The notes under the pieces are model-generated. The model ran no database searches. It was given only the letters and a program-made list of their open reading frames with translations, and was not told the DNA's origin. A program made the translations under genes and the position numbers. From an uncultured Verrucomicrobiota bacterium (lineage in GTDB: Bacteria > Verrucomicrobiota > Kiritimatiellia > CAIVKH01): a DNA stretch of 64,000 bases. Below, piece by piece: positions 19,458-31,919 of this stretch (position 1 is its first letter; the number at the start of each line of letters is the position of its first letter). Location: positions 1 through 64,000 of the forward strand of contig CALMYG010000022.1 of the NCBI GenBank assembly GCA_937873455.1. The letters run 5' to 3'.

Positions 19458-19793
19458 ATGCTTCCATTTCTTGAACGTGTGCGGCATCGCTGTCCGGACT
19501 ATGTCCCTGTTCTTCAGGCCTTGGGCGACACGTATACCGAATGCGGCCGTTACGAGGAAGGGCTGGAAGTTGACCTTTTATTGACGGCGCGCCTTCCCGA
19601 TGATGATACGGCCTGGTACAATCTTGCCTGCAGTTACGCCCGGACCGGACAGATCGATCCCGCACTCGAGGCGTTAAAGAAAAGCCTGGCGCTGGGTTAT
19701 GACAATTACGAATGGATGCGCCGGGACGATGATTTATCGGCGTTGCGCAGCCATCCGGAATTCATCCGTCTTACCACTCAGGCATCGGCTTAA
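19458..19793 (+). CDS. Small tetratricopeptide-repeat protein
   Basis: A soluble 111-residue protein built of helical TPR-like repeats: DYVPVLQALGDTYTECGRYEEGLE and DTAWYNLACSYARTGQIDPALEALKKSL, then a C-terminal helix ending in DDLSALRSHPEFIRL. Such short TPR proteins mediate protein contacts; no partner can be named. AGGAGG lies 8 nt before ATG 19458. It follows citrate synthase by 25 nt and likely shares its transcript. Its stop codon overlaps the stop of convergent phoU. Confidence 0.8.
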   Translation: MLPFLERVRHRCPDYVPVLQALGDTYTECGRYEEGLEVDLLLTARLPDDDTAWYNLACSYARTGQIDPALEALKKSLALGYDNYEWMRRDDDLSALRSHPEFIRLTTQASA

Positions 19794-20497
19794 CCCGGCG
19801 AGGCGTTTTGCTGGGCCGCCGCCATTTGCTCCCGGTATTTCCGCTTTCGATGCCGCACGATTTCGCCTTCCACCATATAGATGGTGTCCTTGGCAATATT
19901 GGTTGCATGGTCGGCGATGCGTTCAAGCGACCGGGCGACGGATAGGATATTCATCAACGGTTCGGTGTTTTCCGGGTGTTCGCGAATCTCGGTTTCGACT
20001 TTCTGAAAGGCCTCGGCCATCATGGTGTCGATCCGGTCATCTTCGGAAAGCCAGATTTCCCTGGCCAGGTTGGCGTCGCGGTTGATCATGGCGTCGAGGC
20101 TGTGTGACACCTGTTTTTCGCAAAGTTCACACATGGCCCCAAGATCAAAGGTGGTTTTGGGCTTCGGCTTGGCGATCATCTGAATCGCCCGCTCGGCCAT
20201 GGAAACGGCCAGGTCGCCAATCCGTTCCAGATCCCGGTTGATTTTCAACATGGCCACAATGTAGCGAAGGTCATGGGCCACCGGTTGGTGCAGGGCGAGT
20301 ATCTTGAGGCATTCCTCTTCCACATCCACCTCGGCGATATCGATCAGGTGATCCGTCTCGATGGTACGGTAGGCGAGGGCCTGATCGCGCTCGATGACCG
20401 AGCGAACGGCGGCGCGTACGTTTTCCTCCACGTGGGCGGCCAGTGACAGCACCATCTTTTTCAATTTATCGGTTTCGCGCATCAAATGAACGGCCAT
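19790..20497 (-). CDS. phoU: Phosphate transport system regulator PhoU
   Basis: Cytosolic regulator linking PstSCAB to the PhoR kinase so that the Pho regulon is repressed when phosphate is plentiful. The 235 residues form two homologous three-helix bundles, each with the metal-binding pattern seen here as NRDLERIGDLAVSMAE (about 95) and ARSLERIADHATNIAKD (about 198). ATG 20497 has AAGGAG upstream; the frame is open further but overlaps pstB. It is the last gene of the pst unit and ends convergently on the TPR gene with overlapping stop codons. Confidence 0.95.
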   Translation of the reverse strand: MAVHLMRETDKLKKMVLSLAAHVEENVRAAVRSVIERDQALAYRTIETDHLIDIAEVDVEEECLKILALHQPVAHDLRYIVAMLKINRDLERIGDLAVSMAERAIQMIAKPKPKTTFDLGAMCELCEKQVSHSLDAMINRDANLAREIWLSEDDRIDTMMAEAFQKVETEIREHPENTEPLMNILSVARSLERIADHATNIAKDTIYMVEGEIVRHRKRKYREQMAAAQQNASPG

Positions 20498-20516
20498 GAT
20501 CGTGCTCCTTACCTGA

Positions 20517-21296
20517 TTATCCGAAGCGTCCGGTGATGTAGTCTTCGGTCTGCTTCTTGCCGGGATTGGTGAATAATTTCTGGGTTTTGTCCATCTCAAT
20601 CAATTTGCCCATGTAGAAGAATGCGGTCAGGTCGGAAACGCGTCCGGCTTGTTGCATGTTGTGGGTGACGATGATGATGGTGAAGTCCTGCTTCAGTTCG
20701 GCGATGAGATCCTCGACCCGGGAGGTGGCGAGGGGATCAAGGGCGGAGCAGGGTTCGTCCATCAGGATGACATCCGGGTTGACGGCAATGCAGCGGGCGA
20801 TACACAGGCGCTGCATCTGGCCGCCGGAAAGTTGGAGGGCCGAATGGTTGAGCCGGTCCTTGACCTCGTCCCACAGGGCGGCTTTGCGCAGGCACCGTTC
20901 CACGGTGTCGTCCAGTACGGACTTGTTGTTGACCCCGGCAATGCGCAGGCCGTAGATCACGTTTTCATAAATGGACTTGGGAAACGGGTTCGACTTTTGG
21001 AACACCATGCCCACCCGCCGACGCAGGGCGATGACGTCCACGTCATTGGAATTCAATTCCTGATCTTCCAGCAGAAGACTGCCTTCGGCGCGGACGCCGT
21101 CAATCAGGTCGTTCATCCGGTTGATGCAGCGGAGAAAGGTTGATTTGCCGCAACCGGAGGGGCCGATGAAGGCGGTGACTTGGCGGCGCGGAATATCCAT
21201 CGTGATGTCATGCAAGGCATGGTTTGACCCGTAGTAGAAATTCCAGTTGATGGCCTTCAGGGTAATGTCCGGGGGGGCGTCGGGGGTGTCGTTCAT
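20517..21296 (-). CDS. pstB: Phosphate ABC transporter ATPase PstB
   Basis: ATPase of the high-affinity phosphate importer. The 259 residues contain Walker A GPSGCGKS (about 45-52), the PstB-specific [19 protein letters not shown], signature [13 protein letters not shown], Walker [14 protein letters not shown] and switch histidine [12 protein letters not shown] 21296 was chosen; an in-frame TTG 15 nt upstream is possible. It lies 21 nt after pstA and 19 nt before phoU, in the order pstS-C-A-B-phoU on the minus strand. Confidence 0.96.
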   Translation of the reverse strand: MNDTPDAPPDITLKAINWNFYYGSNHALHDITMDIPRRQVTAFIGPSGCGKSTFLRCINRMNDLIDGVRAEGSLLLEDQELNSNDVDVIALRRRVGMVFQKSNPFPKSIYENVIYGLRIAGVNNKSVLDDTVERCLRKAALWDEVKDRLNHSALQLSGGQMQRLCIARCIAVNPDVILMDEPCSALDPLATSRVEDLIAELKQDFTIIIVTHNMQQAGRVSDLTAFFYMGKLIEMDKTQKLFTNPGKKQTEDYITGRFG

Positions 21297-21317
21297 GGAG
21301 GGGGTCCTCAAGGTCGG

Positions 21318-22979
21318 TTAAAAGGCTCCGGTGGCGTATTTGCGGCGCAGGCGTTCGCGAACGATGATGGCGCCGAGATTCAAGAGCACCACGAGCAGGA
21401 TCAGGAACAGGGTGGTGGCAAACACCATCGGTTGGGCGGCGTCCGAGTCGGGGGATTGAAAACCGAGATCGAAGATGTGAAAGCCAAGGTGCATGAATTT
21501 CTGGTCGAGATGAATAAAGGGGTAGATGTGATCAATGGGCAAGCTGGGGGCAAGTTTGACCACGCCGACCAACATCAGCGGGGCGACTTCACCGGCGCCG
21601 CGGGCCATGGCCAGCACGAGGCCGGTAAGGATCCCGGGTGCGGAGGCGGGCAAGACGCAGCGGGCAATGGTCTGCCATTTGGAGGCGCCGAGGGCGAGCG
21701 AGCCTTCGCGCACGCCGCGCGGTACCGCGGCTAACGATTCCTCGGTAGCGACAATCACCACCGGAACGGTCATCAGAGCCAACGTCAACGAGGCCCAGAG
21801 AATGCCTCCAGTGCCGAAGGTCGGGGTTGGGAGGGTCTCGCTGAAAAACAGGTTGTCGATGGAACCGCCGACAAAGTAAACAAAGAAGCCGAGACCGAAA
21901 ACGCCGAACACGATAGAGGGCACGCCGGCCAGGTTGTTTACGGATATGCGCACCATGCGGACAAATAACCCCTGTGTGGCGTATTCACGCAGGTAAATGG
22001 CGGCGAGGACTCCGAATGGGGTGACGGCAATGCTCATCAGCAAGGTCATGACGAAGGTCCCGAAGATGGCGGGAAATATCCCGCCTTCCATATTGGCCTC
22101 GCGTGGCTCCTGGCTGACGAAGGCCCACAAACCGCGCCCGAAATGCGCGAGTTTGTCCCCGAATCCCATGGCATTGGGATAATGCGCATGGACCATCGCG
22201 CCTATGGGAAGCTGTCTCGACTCGCCGGTGAACAATTCCAGTTCAAGGCGATGGGCGTTCTGCTCCGCTCGCATGGCGGCGGCTCGGGTAACAAGTGTTT
22301 CGTACTGTTTTTGCAACTCGGCGCGCCGGGCGCCGATGGCTGCCCGGGCGGCATCGGTTTCGCCATCCGGCATGCTGCTCAATCTTCGTTCCTTGATGCG
22401 CAGTTGTTGCAATTCGTGATTGATGACGCCTATGTCCTTTCGCTCGATGCGGTGAATTTCCTTCCGGCGGGTGGTTGCTTCGTTGATCAGGGCTTTAAGA
22501 TCACGGTCGAAGGTGGAGTCGTTGGCGGCGATCACCGTTCCATCGGCCATGTGAATGGCAGCCGGCAGACCGATCGCGAAGCCGTATTCCATGCGTTCCA
22601 CCATGATGGCGCGCGGGGGAAATGAGATGTTTTTTGCGGCGGCGTGGTCGATATAGCGGAACGTCGCACCGTACACATCCTTGTTGCCGACCATAAGGTG
22701 CCACTCCCGGTCGCCGCCCTCCGCCGATTGGACGATTTTGGTTCGCGAGCCGGCGATCATGCCGCCCAGGACATTGGTTCCGCGCATCGCGAATCGGCTG
22801 TCTTCGGTCAGTTCAATACGGCTTACCGGCTTGGGCCAGAAGACGGCCAGGCCATTGCGAACGATCAGGCCGAGCAGGGTGATGACCATCAACAATCCAA
22901 CGGCCAGCCCCATGGACGTGACCCATACCCACTTTTCACCGATGGGTTTCGCTTTTCCGTTAATCGTGTGGTGAACCAT
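21318..22979 (-). CDS. pstA: Phosphate ABC transporter permease PstA, long form
   Basis: Inner-membrane permease of the phosphate importer. At 553 residues it is nearly twice the E. coli protein (about 296). The extra part lies between an N-terminal membrane helix (about 20-42) and the transporter core that starts near 305; it is largely hydrophilic with a helical Lys/Arg/Glu-rich stretch (about 165-245), as in the long PstA proteins of Pseudomonas-like bacteria. The core has the ABC permease loop GASKWQTIARCVLPASAPGI. AAGGAAAC precedes ATG 22979. It pairs with the equally enlarged pstC, 15 nt upstream. Confidence 0.92.
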   Translation of the reverse strand: MVHHTINGKAKPIGEKWVWVTSMGLAVGLLMVITLLGLIVRNGLAVFWPKPVSRIELTEDSRFAMRGTNVLGGMIAGSRTKIVQSAEGGDREWHLMVGNKDVYGATFRYIDHAAAKNISFPPRAIMVERMEYGFAIGLPAAIHMADGTVIAANDSTFDRDLKALINEATTRRKEIHRIERKDIGVINHELQQLRIKERRLSSMPDGETDAARAAIGARRAELQKQYETLVTRAAAMRAEQNAHRLELELFTGESRQLPIGAMVHAHYPNAMGFGDKLAHFGRGLWAFVSQEPREANMEGGIFPAIFGTFVMTLLMSIAVTPFGVLAAIYLREYATQGLFVRMVRISVNNLAGVPSIVFGVFGLGFFVYFVGGSIDNLFFSETLPTPTFGTGGILWASLTLALMTVPVVIVATEESLAAVPRGVREGSLALGASKWQTIARCVLPASAPGILTGLVLAMARGAGEVAPLMLVGVVKLAPSLPIDHIYPFIHLDQKFMHLGFHIFDLGFQSPDSDAAQPMVFATTLFLILLVVLLNLGAIIVRERLRRKYATGAF

Positions 22980-22994
22980 GATGTTTCCTTACCA

Positions 22995-25265
22995 TCAAAC
23001 GGCCTTGTATTTTTCCCGCAGATGGTGGCGCAGGATTTCGGCCAGGGTATTCACGGCGAAGGTCATCATAAAAAGCAGCATGGATCCGAGGAATAACGCG
23101 CGGTAGAGGGTGCCGTGGTGCGGCGCCTCGGGTAATTCAACCGCGATGTTGGCGGAGAGGGTCCGCATGCCGGAAAATATGTTGAAGTCCATGATCGGAG
23201 TGTTTCCGGTGGCCATAAGGACGATCATGGTTTCGCCGACCGCCCGTCCGAATCCGATCATAATGGCGGAAAAAATGCCCGCGGAAGCGGTGGGAAGGAT
23301 GACCCGGATGGCGGTTTGCCACCGGCTGGCTCCCAGCGCCAGGGAAGACGATCGAAAGGTCGGCGGAACATTGGAAAGCGCATCCTCGGTGATGGTGAAA
23401 ATGATCGGGATGACCGCGAAGCCCATCATGAAGCCGACAACCAGGGAATTACGCTGCTCAAACGGCAATCCGGTGACGTGCGGCCACCACAAGCGGAAAT
23501 CGGCCAACGCCTGTCCGGTGGCCGGATCGCGGACGACAAATAACATCTGTTCCAGCCAGGGCCCGAGTTGCCAGCCCAGATAACCGCCGGCAAGCACAAT
23601 GGGGATGACAGCAAAAATTTCCGCGCCTTCGGGAATCCGACGCCGCATGTCAAAAGGCAATTTGCCCCAGAAGGTTCCGAAAACCAGCACGGTGATTGGA
23701 ACGGCCATTAGCACCAGGATGACCGACGGAACGCGGGTTTCCAGGATGGGGGCGAGCCACAAGGCGGCGAGAAAGCCGAGAATAACCGATGGCAGCGAGG
23801 CCATGATCTCCATCAGGGGTTTGATGTAGCGCTTGAAGCCGGGAGAGGCGAATTGCGAGGTGTAAAGCGCGGCAAGCAACGCGAGCGGCACCGAGAAAAT
23901 CATGGCGTACACGGTACCCTTCAAGGTGCCGATGATCAGGGGTACCATGGAGAGTTTGGGTTCGAAATCATCCGTACCGCCGGTGGATTGCCATTCGTAT
24001 TTAGGCGCGCTGGCCCCTTCGTACCAGATTTTGCCGAAAAAAGCCTTGAGGCTTGCCTCGGGGTGGGGGTCGTTCAAGGCATAAATATGCAGCATATTCT
24101 GATCATCGACCAAAAGCATACGGTCATATTTTCCGCTCAGACCGGCCAAGGTTACGGGGAAGGCCAGCGCGTCTTCCCAGCGAACGGTCTCGGTGGTGCT
24201 GAAGCGAAGGGAGGCAAAGCGATCGCCGGCGACCAGGAACGATTTGTTGCGCAAACTTGTCGAGAATGCCGTGGAAGCTCCCGGCAGGTCAGGGAACTGT
24301 TTGGTTTGTCCGAAGAGTCGTTGGTTGCCGGGTTCGTGAACGAACAGGCTGAATACCTTGTTGTGTCCGGCGGTGGATGTGAAAATGATGGAGTCATCGC
24401 CGAAAAGAAAATCGGCAGCCGCGATGGTGTCGCCGGGATAGTCGGCAAACGGTTCAAACACTTGGCGGGCGACAAAACCATCCCGATCCCGGTAGAGATA
24501 ATGGACCAGGTTTGAGTCGGTGATTACCATGATGCTGTCGCAACGGGTGTTGACCAGTACATCGGTTGGTTTCCCGGTGATCAAGCCGGTTAGATTGTGC
24601 TGCCGGTCCAGTTGCAGGCGGTTGCCGCCCATCAAGTTGCGGCGCTGAGTGAAATTGACGGCATGAACTTCCCGCGCGCCGTTGACATCTTGAATGGCCG
24701 CGACCATCCGGTCGTTATCGGCCACGGCGAGATGCAGTTTACGCAGCGGATGTCCGGGTTCCCCGATCGGGTGAAAGGACTCAAGCTCTACCGATGCCCT
24801 TACGGTGCGGGCGCCGGTTGTAAAATCAGGTCGGTAAGCTACGCGAATGAATGCAAATTCGCCCCCATCGGTTCCGACCGCCGCATATCCGGCTTTCGGG
24901 CGATAGGCCAGGGTGGAAAGAGTTTTATCCCCGGGATAGTCGGGACGTATGTTCTCGGCAACGCCGCCGGCCGGCAAATCGAGAAAGACAAATGTTCCGT
25001 CCTCGCGCAGCACGAATGGACGTTCCGTCCATTCGTCGGTGCCGAGCGCGATGTAATCGCCTTCCGGAAGTTTCCATTCGTTGAGAAATGTGACCTCGGC
25101 CCCCCGGAACAGAGGAAAAATCTGGCTGAAAATAAACAGGAAGATGGCAAATACCGCGACGATAATACTCACGCCGCCGACCTTGATAAAGTGGGTCATG
25201 GCCCGGTCGACTTTTTTGGCGACGGGTGAGATTTCGTATCGAACGTTCTTGCCGTAGGCACTCAT
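22995..25265 (-). CDS. pstC: Phosphate ABC transporter permease PstC, long form
   Basis: Second permease of the phosphate importer. The 756 residues exceed the classical length of about 320. After a first helix (about 30-52) comes a 380-residue, beta-rich segment (about 60-440), probably a periplasmic beta-propeller-like domain, then the ABC permease core starting at PLIIGTLKGTVYAMIFSVP and containing SLPSVILGFLAALW and the loop GASRWQTAIRVILP. Long PstC/PstA pairs are known in other bacteria, but the role of the extra domain is not established. The ATG has no strong ribosome site and lies 73 nt behind pstS with a stem-loop between them. Confidence 0.92.
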   Translation of the reverse strand: MSAYGKNVRYEISPVAKKVDRAMTHFIKVGGVSIIVAVFAIFLFIFSQIFPLFRGAEVTFLNEWKLPEGDYIALGTDEWTERPFVLREDGTFVFLDLPAGGVAENIRPDYPGDKTLSTLAYRPKAGYAAVGTDGGEFAFIRVAYRPDFTTGARTVRASVELESFHPIGEPGHPLRKLHLAVADNDRMVAAIQDVNGAREVHAVNFTQRRNLMGGNRLQLDRQHNLTGLITGKPTDVLVNTRCDSIMVITDSNLVHYLYRDRDGFVARQVFEPFADYPGDTIAAADFLFGDDSIIFTSTAGHNKVFSLFVHEPGNQRLFGQTKQFPDLPGASTAFSTSLRNKSFLVAGDRFASLRFSTTETVRWEDALAFPVTLAGLSGKYDRMLLVDDQNMLHIYALNDPHPEASLKAFFGKIWYEGASAPKYEWQSTGGTDDFEPKLSMVPLIIGTLKGTVYAMIFSVPLALLAALYTSQFASPGFKRYIKPLMEIMASLPSVILGFLAALWLAPILETRVPSVILVLMAVPITVLVFGTFWGKLPFDMRRRIPEGAEIFAVIPIVLAGGYLGWQLGPWLEQMLFVVRDPATGQALADFRLWWPHVTGLPFEQRNSLVVGFMMGFAVIPIIFTITEDALSNVPPTFRSSSLALGASRWQTAIRVILPTASAGIFSAIMIGFGRAVGETMIVLMATGNTPIMDFNIFSGMRTLSANIAVELPEAPHHGTLYRALFLGSMLLFMMTFAVNTLAEILRHHLREKYKAV

Positions 25266-25293
25266 AAAACATGGTTGGTGATTATAGGATACC

Positions 25294-25325
25294 GCGGGCG
25301 GAAAACGAGTCCGCCTTTCGCCCGC
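25294..25325 (-). other. Stem-loop between pstS and pstC
   Basis: Perfect 7-bp GC inverted repeat (25294-25300 with 25319-25325) enclosing 18 nt, in the 73-nt gap between the pstS stop and the pstC start. No T-run follows. Such a hairpin could stabilise the pstS message or cause partial termination, giving more binding protein than permease; this is inference. Confidence 0.6.
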
Positions 25326-25338
25326 GTTTCCTAGCAGG

Positions 25339-26316
25339 TTATTTAAGCGAGGACAACACCTGTTCGGCCAATTCCGCGGTCATGGGGAAGTAGCCATCCT
25401 TCGCCACCACTTCCTGGCCGGCTTTGGAAAGCACATAGCGCAGGAACTCATAGGTCAGGGTGTCGATCGGTTGGTTGGGCGCCTTGTTGACGTAGAGCAT
25501 CAGGAAGCGGGCCAGCGGATAGTCGCCGGTCAGGGCGTTTTCCGGGGTGGCCTCGAAGTATGCGCCTTCGTCCGTTCCCAGCGGCAATGCGCGAACGCCG
25601 GCGGTTTTGTAACCGATACCGGAGTAACCCAGCGCGTACAGGTCGTTGGCGATGCCGGTGACCACCGAGGACGAACCGGGTTGCTCTTTGACCGAAGCCT
25701 TGAAGTCGCCTTTGTTGAGGGCGTTTTCCTTGAAGAAGCCATAGGTGCCGGAAGCGCTGTTGCGCCCGTACAACGAGATCGCCCGCCCGGCCCAGTCGGT
25801 CAGGCCGAGTTGGTCCCAGGCGGTGATCTCCGGACCGCCGAATTTCAGGGTGCTGGAGAAAATTCCATCCACCTGTTGAAGGGTCAACCCCTCGATGGGA
25901 TTGTCCTTGTGGGCGAACACGGCAAGGGCGTCAATGGCGACGTTGACCTCCGTGGGTTTATAGCCGAATTTTTTCTCGAATTCGTCGATTTCCGACGACT
26001 TCATCGGGCGGCTCATCGGGCCGAGTTGGGCGGTGCCTTCGATCAAGGCCGGGGGAGCGGTGGACGAGCCCTTGCCTTCGATCTGGATGTTGACGTTGGG
26101 ATAGATGGCCCGGAATCCTTCGGCCCAGAGCGCCATCAGGTTGTTCAGGCTATCCGAACCGATGGAGTTCAGATTGCCGGAAACACCCTCTACCCGGGTG
26201 TACTCGGGCAGATTAGGGTCGACTTGGATGGCGGATTCGGCGCGGGCGGTGTGCAGGCCGAGGGCGAGCAGCGCGGGCACGGCCAGGGTGGTCATGAGGG
26301 TTTTACGCGTAGTCAT
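25339..26316 (-). CDS. pstS: Phosphate-binding protein PstS
   Basis: Periplasmic binding protein that delivers phosphate to PstCA. The 325 residues start with a signal peptide (about 1-26, cleavage after ARA) and no lipobox. Phosphate-loop residues appear in NLNSIGSDSL near 48, GKGSSTAPPAL near 82, GPMSRPMKSSE near 98 and YGRNSASGTYGFF near 183. AAGGAA precedes the ATG. It follows the porin gene by 57 nt, across a GC stem-loop, and leads the pstSCAB-phoU series. Confidence 0.95.
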   Translation of the reverse strand: MTTRKTLMTTLAVPALLALGLHTARAESAIQVDPNLPEYTRVEGVSGNLNSIGSDSLNNLMALWAEGFRAIYPNVNIQIEGKGSSTAPPALIEGTAQLGPMSRPMKSSEIDEFEKKFGYKPTEVNVAIDALAVFAHKDNPIEGLTLQQVDGIFSSTLKFGGPEITAWDQLGLTDWAGRAISLYGRNSASGTYGFFKENALNKGDFKASVKEQPGSSSVVTGIANDLYALGYSGIGYKTAGVRALPLGTDEGAYFEATPENALTGDYPLARFLMLYVNKAPNQPIDTLTYEFLRYVLSKAGQEVVAKDGYFPMTAELAEQVLSSLK

Positions 26317-26338
26317 GGTGGTATTCCTTCTGGTGTGG

Positions 26339-26366
26339 GGCGGGGCCGGTTGTTGCCGACCCCGCC
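26339..26366 (-). terminator. GC stem-loop between porin and pstS
   Basis: Inverted repeat 26339-26345 with 26360-26366, extended by three further pairs around the loop, lies 6 nt after the porin stop codon. There is no T-run on the minus strand, so it is a weak terminator or an mRNA-stabilising structure rather than a strong intrinsic terminator. Confidence 0.45.
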
Positions 26367-26372
26367 GTGGGG

Positions 26373-27488
26373 TTAGAATTTAACGGAAAGATCGACTTGG
26401 AGCCGATCATAATCTTTGCCGTTGTCCAAGCCTTTTTCGGACATGAAGTAGGTGATCGAACCGCTGGTATTTTTGGCGATCTGGTAGCCAAGCTGCACTT
26501 TATGGCTTTTGCCATCGGTGCCGCCGCCCCAAGCGTCGGAATCGGCGAAGGCGCCGAGCGCCGCGTCTTTTTCCAGTTCCCGGTAGCTGTAACCGAAATC
26601 AAAGGATCCGGGGTCTTTCAACTTGCCGAGTTTGATGCCGATCATGTAACCGGTGTCGTCGTCATCAACTTCCTGATTCTGAAGGAAGTTGCCGGCAATT
26701 TCCACCGGAAGGCCGACGTTAAAGCCGATTTTAGCGAAGAGCTCGAGGATTTCGTAGTCATATTTGTACATGGCTTTGACGACTTTCCCGTCTGCATCCA
26801 TTTCCTTGTCGGTGGAATTGCCAAATCCGCTGGTGGCGCTGGAGATGGTTTCGAATCCCGCGAGGTTGTCGTAAAGGAAGTATGATACGCCGGCGGTGAG
26901 GTTGAGGCCATCGTCTTTCATCACGATGGCGGCTTGGGCCCCGTACAGCATGGTTTCGTCGGCGCTTCCGCGCTCGACTACATAGAAGGCGCCGCCATTG
27001 AACACCAGGCTGATGGCGTCTCCGGCCGGAACGTTGAGTTTAAGCGCCGCGCCTTCGGGGTTGAGGTCGCCGTCCCATTGAAGATCGTTCACGGCGATGA
27101 ACGGCATGTTCATCTTGCCGAGTACGATACTACCGGGAAGAGCGCCCGGATGCCAGTCGATGAAGGCAAGGTCAAGTCGGACATCCTTGGAGCTGAAACC
27201 CTCGCCGAGGGTCTGATTGGTCGAGATGGGGTCGGCATCGCCGCTGGCCAGGGCGATGGCGGCGTCGATTTCATCGTTCACCCGGGCGTAAGCACCGAGG
27301 CGCGCGCGGACACGTCCGCGGTTACGTGTTTCTTTGCCTTCTTCGTCGATGGACTCGAAGCGGGCGCGGACGTCGCCTTTTAGCGTCAGTTTTTCCGACC
27401 AGTTGGGTTTGGCGCCATCCTGGGCGATGGCGAGGTGAGCGCCGGCGAACATGGAGCCGGCGAGGGCGGCCATTAGGAACTTATTCAT
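26373..27488 (-). CDS. Putative outer-membrane porin
   Basis: A 371-residue exported protein with a signal peptide (about 1-22, ending AIAQ) and a long run of alternating, amphipathic beta strands ending in the C-terminal aromatic LQVDLSVKF, the signature of an outer-membrane beta barrel. Repeated short turns rich in Asp, Gly and Asn separate the strands. ATG 27488 has AAGGAG upstream. Its place directly before pstS suggests a phosphate- or phosphoester-uptake porin, by analogy with OprP/OprO and PhoE, but the sequence does not show the specific anion-selectivity residues. No clear Pho box is visible upstream. Confidence 0.8.
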   Translation of the reverse strand: MNKFLMAALAGSMFAGAHLAIAQDGAKPNWSEKLTLKGDVRARFESIDEEGKETRNRGRVRARLGAYARVNDEIDAAIALASGDADPISTNQTLGEGFSSKDVRLDLAFIDWHPGALPGSIVLGKMNMPFIAVNDLQWDGDLNPEGAALKLNVPAGDAISLVFNGGAFYVVERGSADETMLYGAQAAIVMKDDGLNLTAGVSYFLYDNLAGFETISSATSGFGNSTDKEMDADGKVVKAMYKYDYEILELFAKIGFNVGLPVEIAGNFLQNQEVDDDDTGYMIGIKLGKLKDPGSFDFGYSYRELEKDAALGAFADSDAWGGGTDGKSHKVQLGYQIAKNTSGSITYFMSEKGLDNGKDYDRLQVDLSVKF

Positions 27489-27637
27489 GCGAACTCCTTT
27501 TTGGGGTTGAGTCAACTACGGGTGGTGGTAGTTGCAGGGGCAGTACCACCGGTTATTGCGTTCGCACGGTGGGCGGCGTTCGTTAGGAAAACATGAGGGC
27601 GGGGCGAGAAGTCAATAAATTGAATGATACCGCTTTC

Positions 27638-28639
27638 TTACTTCCGGTGCCGTTGAAGGGCGAGCTTGAGGATGCGATCGACCAAGGTATTGTGGTCGAT
27701 GCCGGCTTTCAGGGCCGCCTCGGCGAGATCCTCGCCTTCGGACAAATTGGGATTGGGATTGGCTTCGAGAAATACCAGGTCGCCGTTCCCGGCAAGCCGT
27801 AGATCGATGCGTCCGTAATCGTTGATTTGAAGAATCCGGTAGATGCGCTTGCTGAAGCGGCCTACCTTGCGTTCGAGGTCTGGTGGCAGATCGGCATGGG
27901 CATAATCGATTTCCCATTTTTTGCGGTAGGCTTCATCGGCCTTTACCCGGGCGGTGGCGATCTGGGGCCCGCCTTCGCCGGTTTTCCCGAATCGGATTTC
28001 CCGGGCGGGATAAGCGGTCAAACGATCGTTTCCGGTGATGCCGACATACAACTCCCGACCTTCGATATATTCTTCGCAGAGGGCAAGCTGGTTGCGGCGT
28101 TCATGAATCATGGTGATGCGGGTCTGAAGCTCTTCCTGATTCGTGACGATGGAAGCGAGGCTGATTCCGTCCGAGCCGTCTTCCATGGCCGGTTTGACAA
28201 TTAACGGAAAATGAAGCCGCTTGGGAATTGCGGAAGATCCCGGCGCCACGGAAAAGAAATGAGGCACCCGGATTTTATGGTAACCGAGCAATCGTTTGGC
28301 GGTGATTTTATCCCGGCAGAGTAGCAGTCCTTCCGCGCCGGTTCCGGTAAAGGGCAAGCCCATCAGTTGCAGCAGTCCGGCGATGTTAGCGTCCTGGCGT
28401 CGATCACCCCGGAAGTGCTCGGTAAGGTTGAAGATAAGATCGGCCTGGCGATCGACAAGGGCGCGCACGGATGCCAGAGGGTCCGGACCAAAGGGGTGGA
28501 TCAATACCTCGTGGCCCAACTCCCGCAAGGCGGTGATGATATGAAATTCCATCGATTCGCGGACAGCGTCGGTGGCGCCGGTGAAATCGGGGTCATCCGG
28601 GAATACGGTTTCCAAATCGATGAGGGCGATCACCTTCAT
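27638..28639 (-). CDS. ATP-grasp ligase related to D-Ala-D-Ala ligase
   Basis: A 333-residue ATP-grasp enzyme, expected to join a carboxylate to an amine through an acyl-phosphate. It has an N-terminal Rossmann-like domain, TGTGAEGLLLCRDKITAKRLL near 97, the ATP-lysine segment PLIVKPAMEDGSDGIS near 145, EEYIEGRELYVGI near 188, and the metal-binding end LVFLEANPNPNLSEGEDLAEAA near 285. Order of domains and length (about 300-330) resemble Ddl, but the substrate-end sequences differ, so the acceptor is unknown. It begins 2 nt after the metallopeptidase gene, suggesting the two act together. Confidence 0.75.
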   Translation of the reverse strand: MKVIALIDLETVFPDDPDFTGATDAVRESMEFHIITALRELGHEVLIHPFGPDPLASVRALVDRQADLIFNLTEHFRGDRRQDANIAGLLQLMGLPFTGTGAEGLLLCRDKITAKRLLGYHKIRVPHFFSVAPGSSAIPKRLHFPLIVKPAMEDGSDGISLASIVTNQEELQTRITMIHERRNQLALCEEYIEGRELYVGITGNDRLTAYPAREIRFGKTGEGGPQIATARVKADEAYRKKWEIDYAHADLPPDLERKVGRFSKRIYRILQINDYGRIDLRLAGNGDLVFLEANPNPNLSEGEDLAEAALKAGIDHNTLVDRILKLALQRHRK

Positions 28640-28641
28640 GG

Positions 28642-31841
<3,200 letters not shown>

Positions 31842-31869
31842 TCACGAATTTTTCCGGGGGGTAATTGGA

Positions 31870-31898
31870 TTGACGCAAGGGGGATGATGTTGTATACC
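31870..31898 (+). promoter_or_regulatory. Candidate sigma-70-type promoter for the DksA-like gene
   Basis: TTGACG (31870-31875), an exact 17-bp spacer and TATACC (31893-31898). The start of transcription would be near 31905, leaving a 5' leader of about 53 nt that contains the hairpin at 31920-31936. Confidence 0.5.
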
Positions 31899-31919
31899 GG
31901 CCCGTTCTTTTAAGAGGAA

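Noticed and set aside
27489..27637. Pho box before the porin/pst genes
   Set aside because: No pair of CTGTCAT-like direct repeats could be found by eye on either strand; this does not exclude a divergent site.
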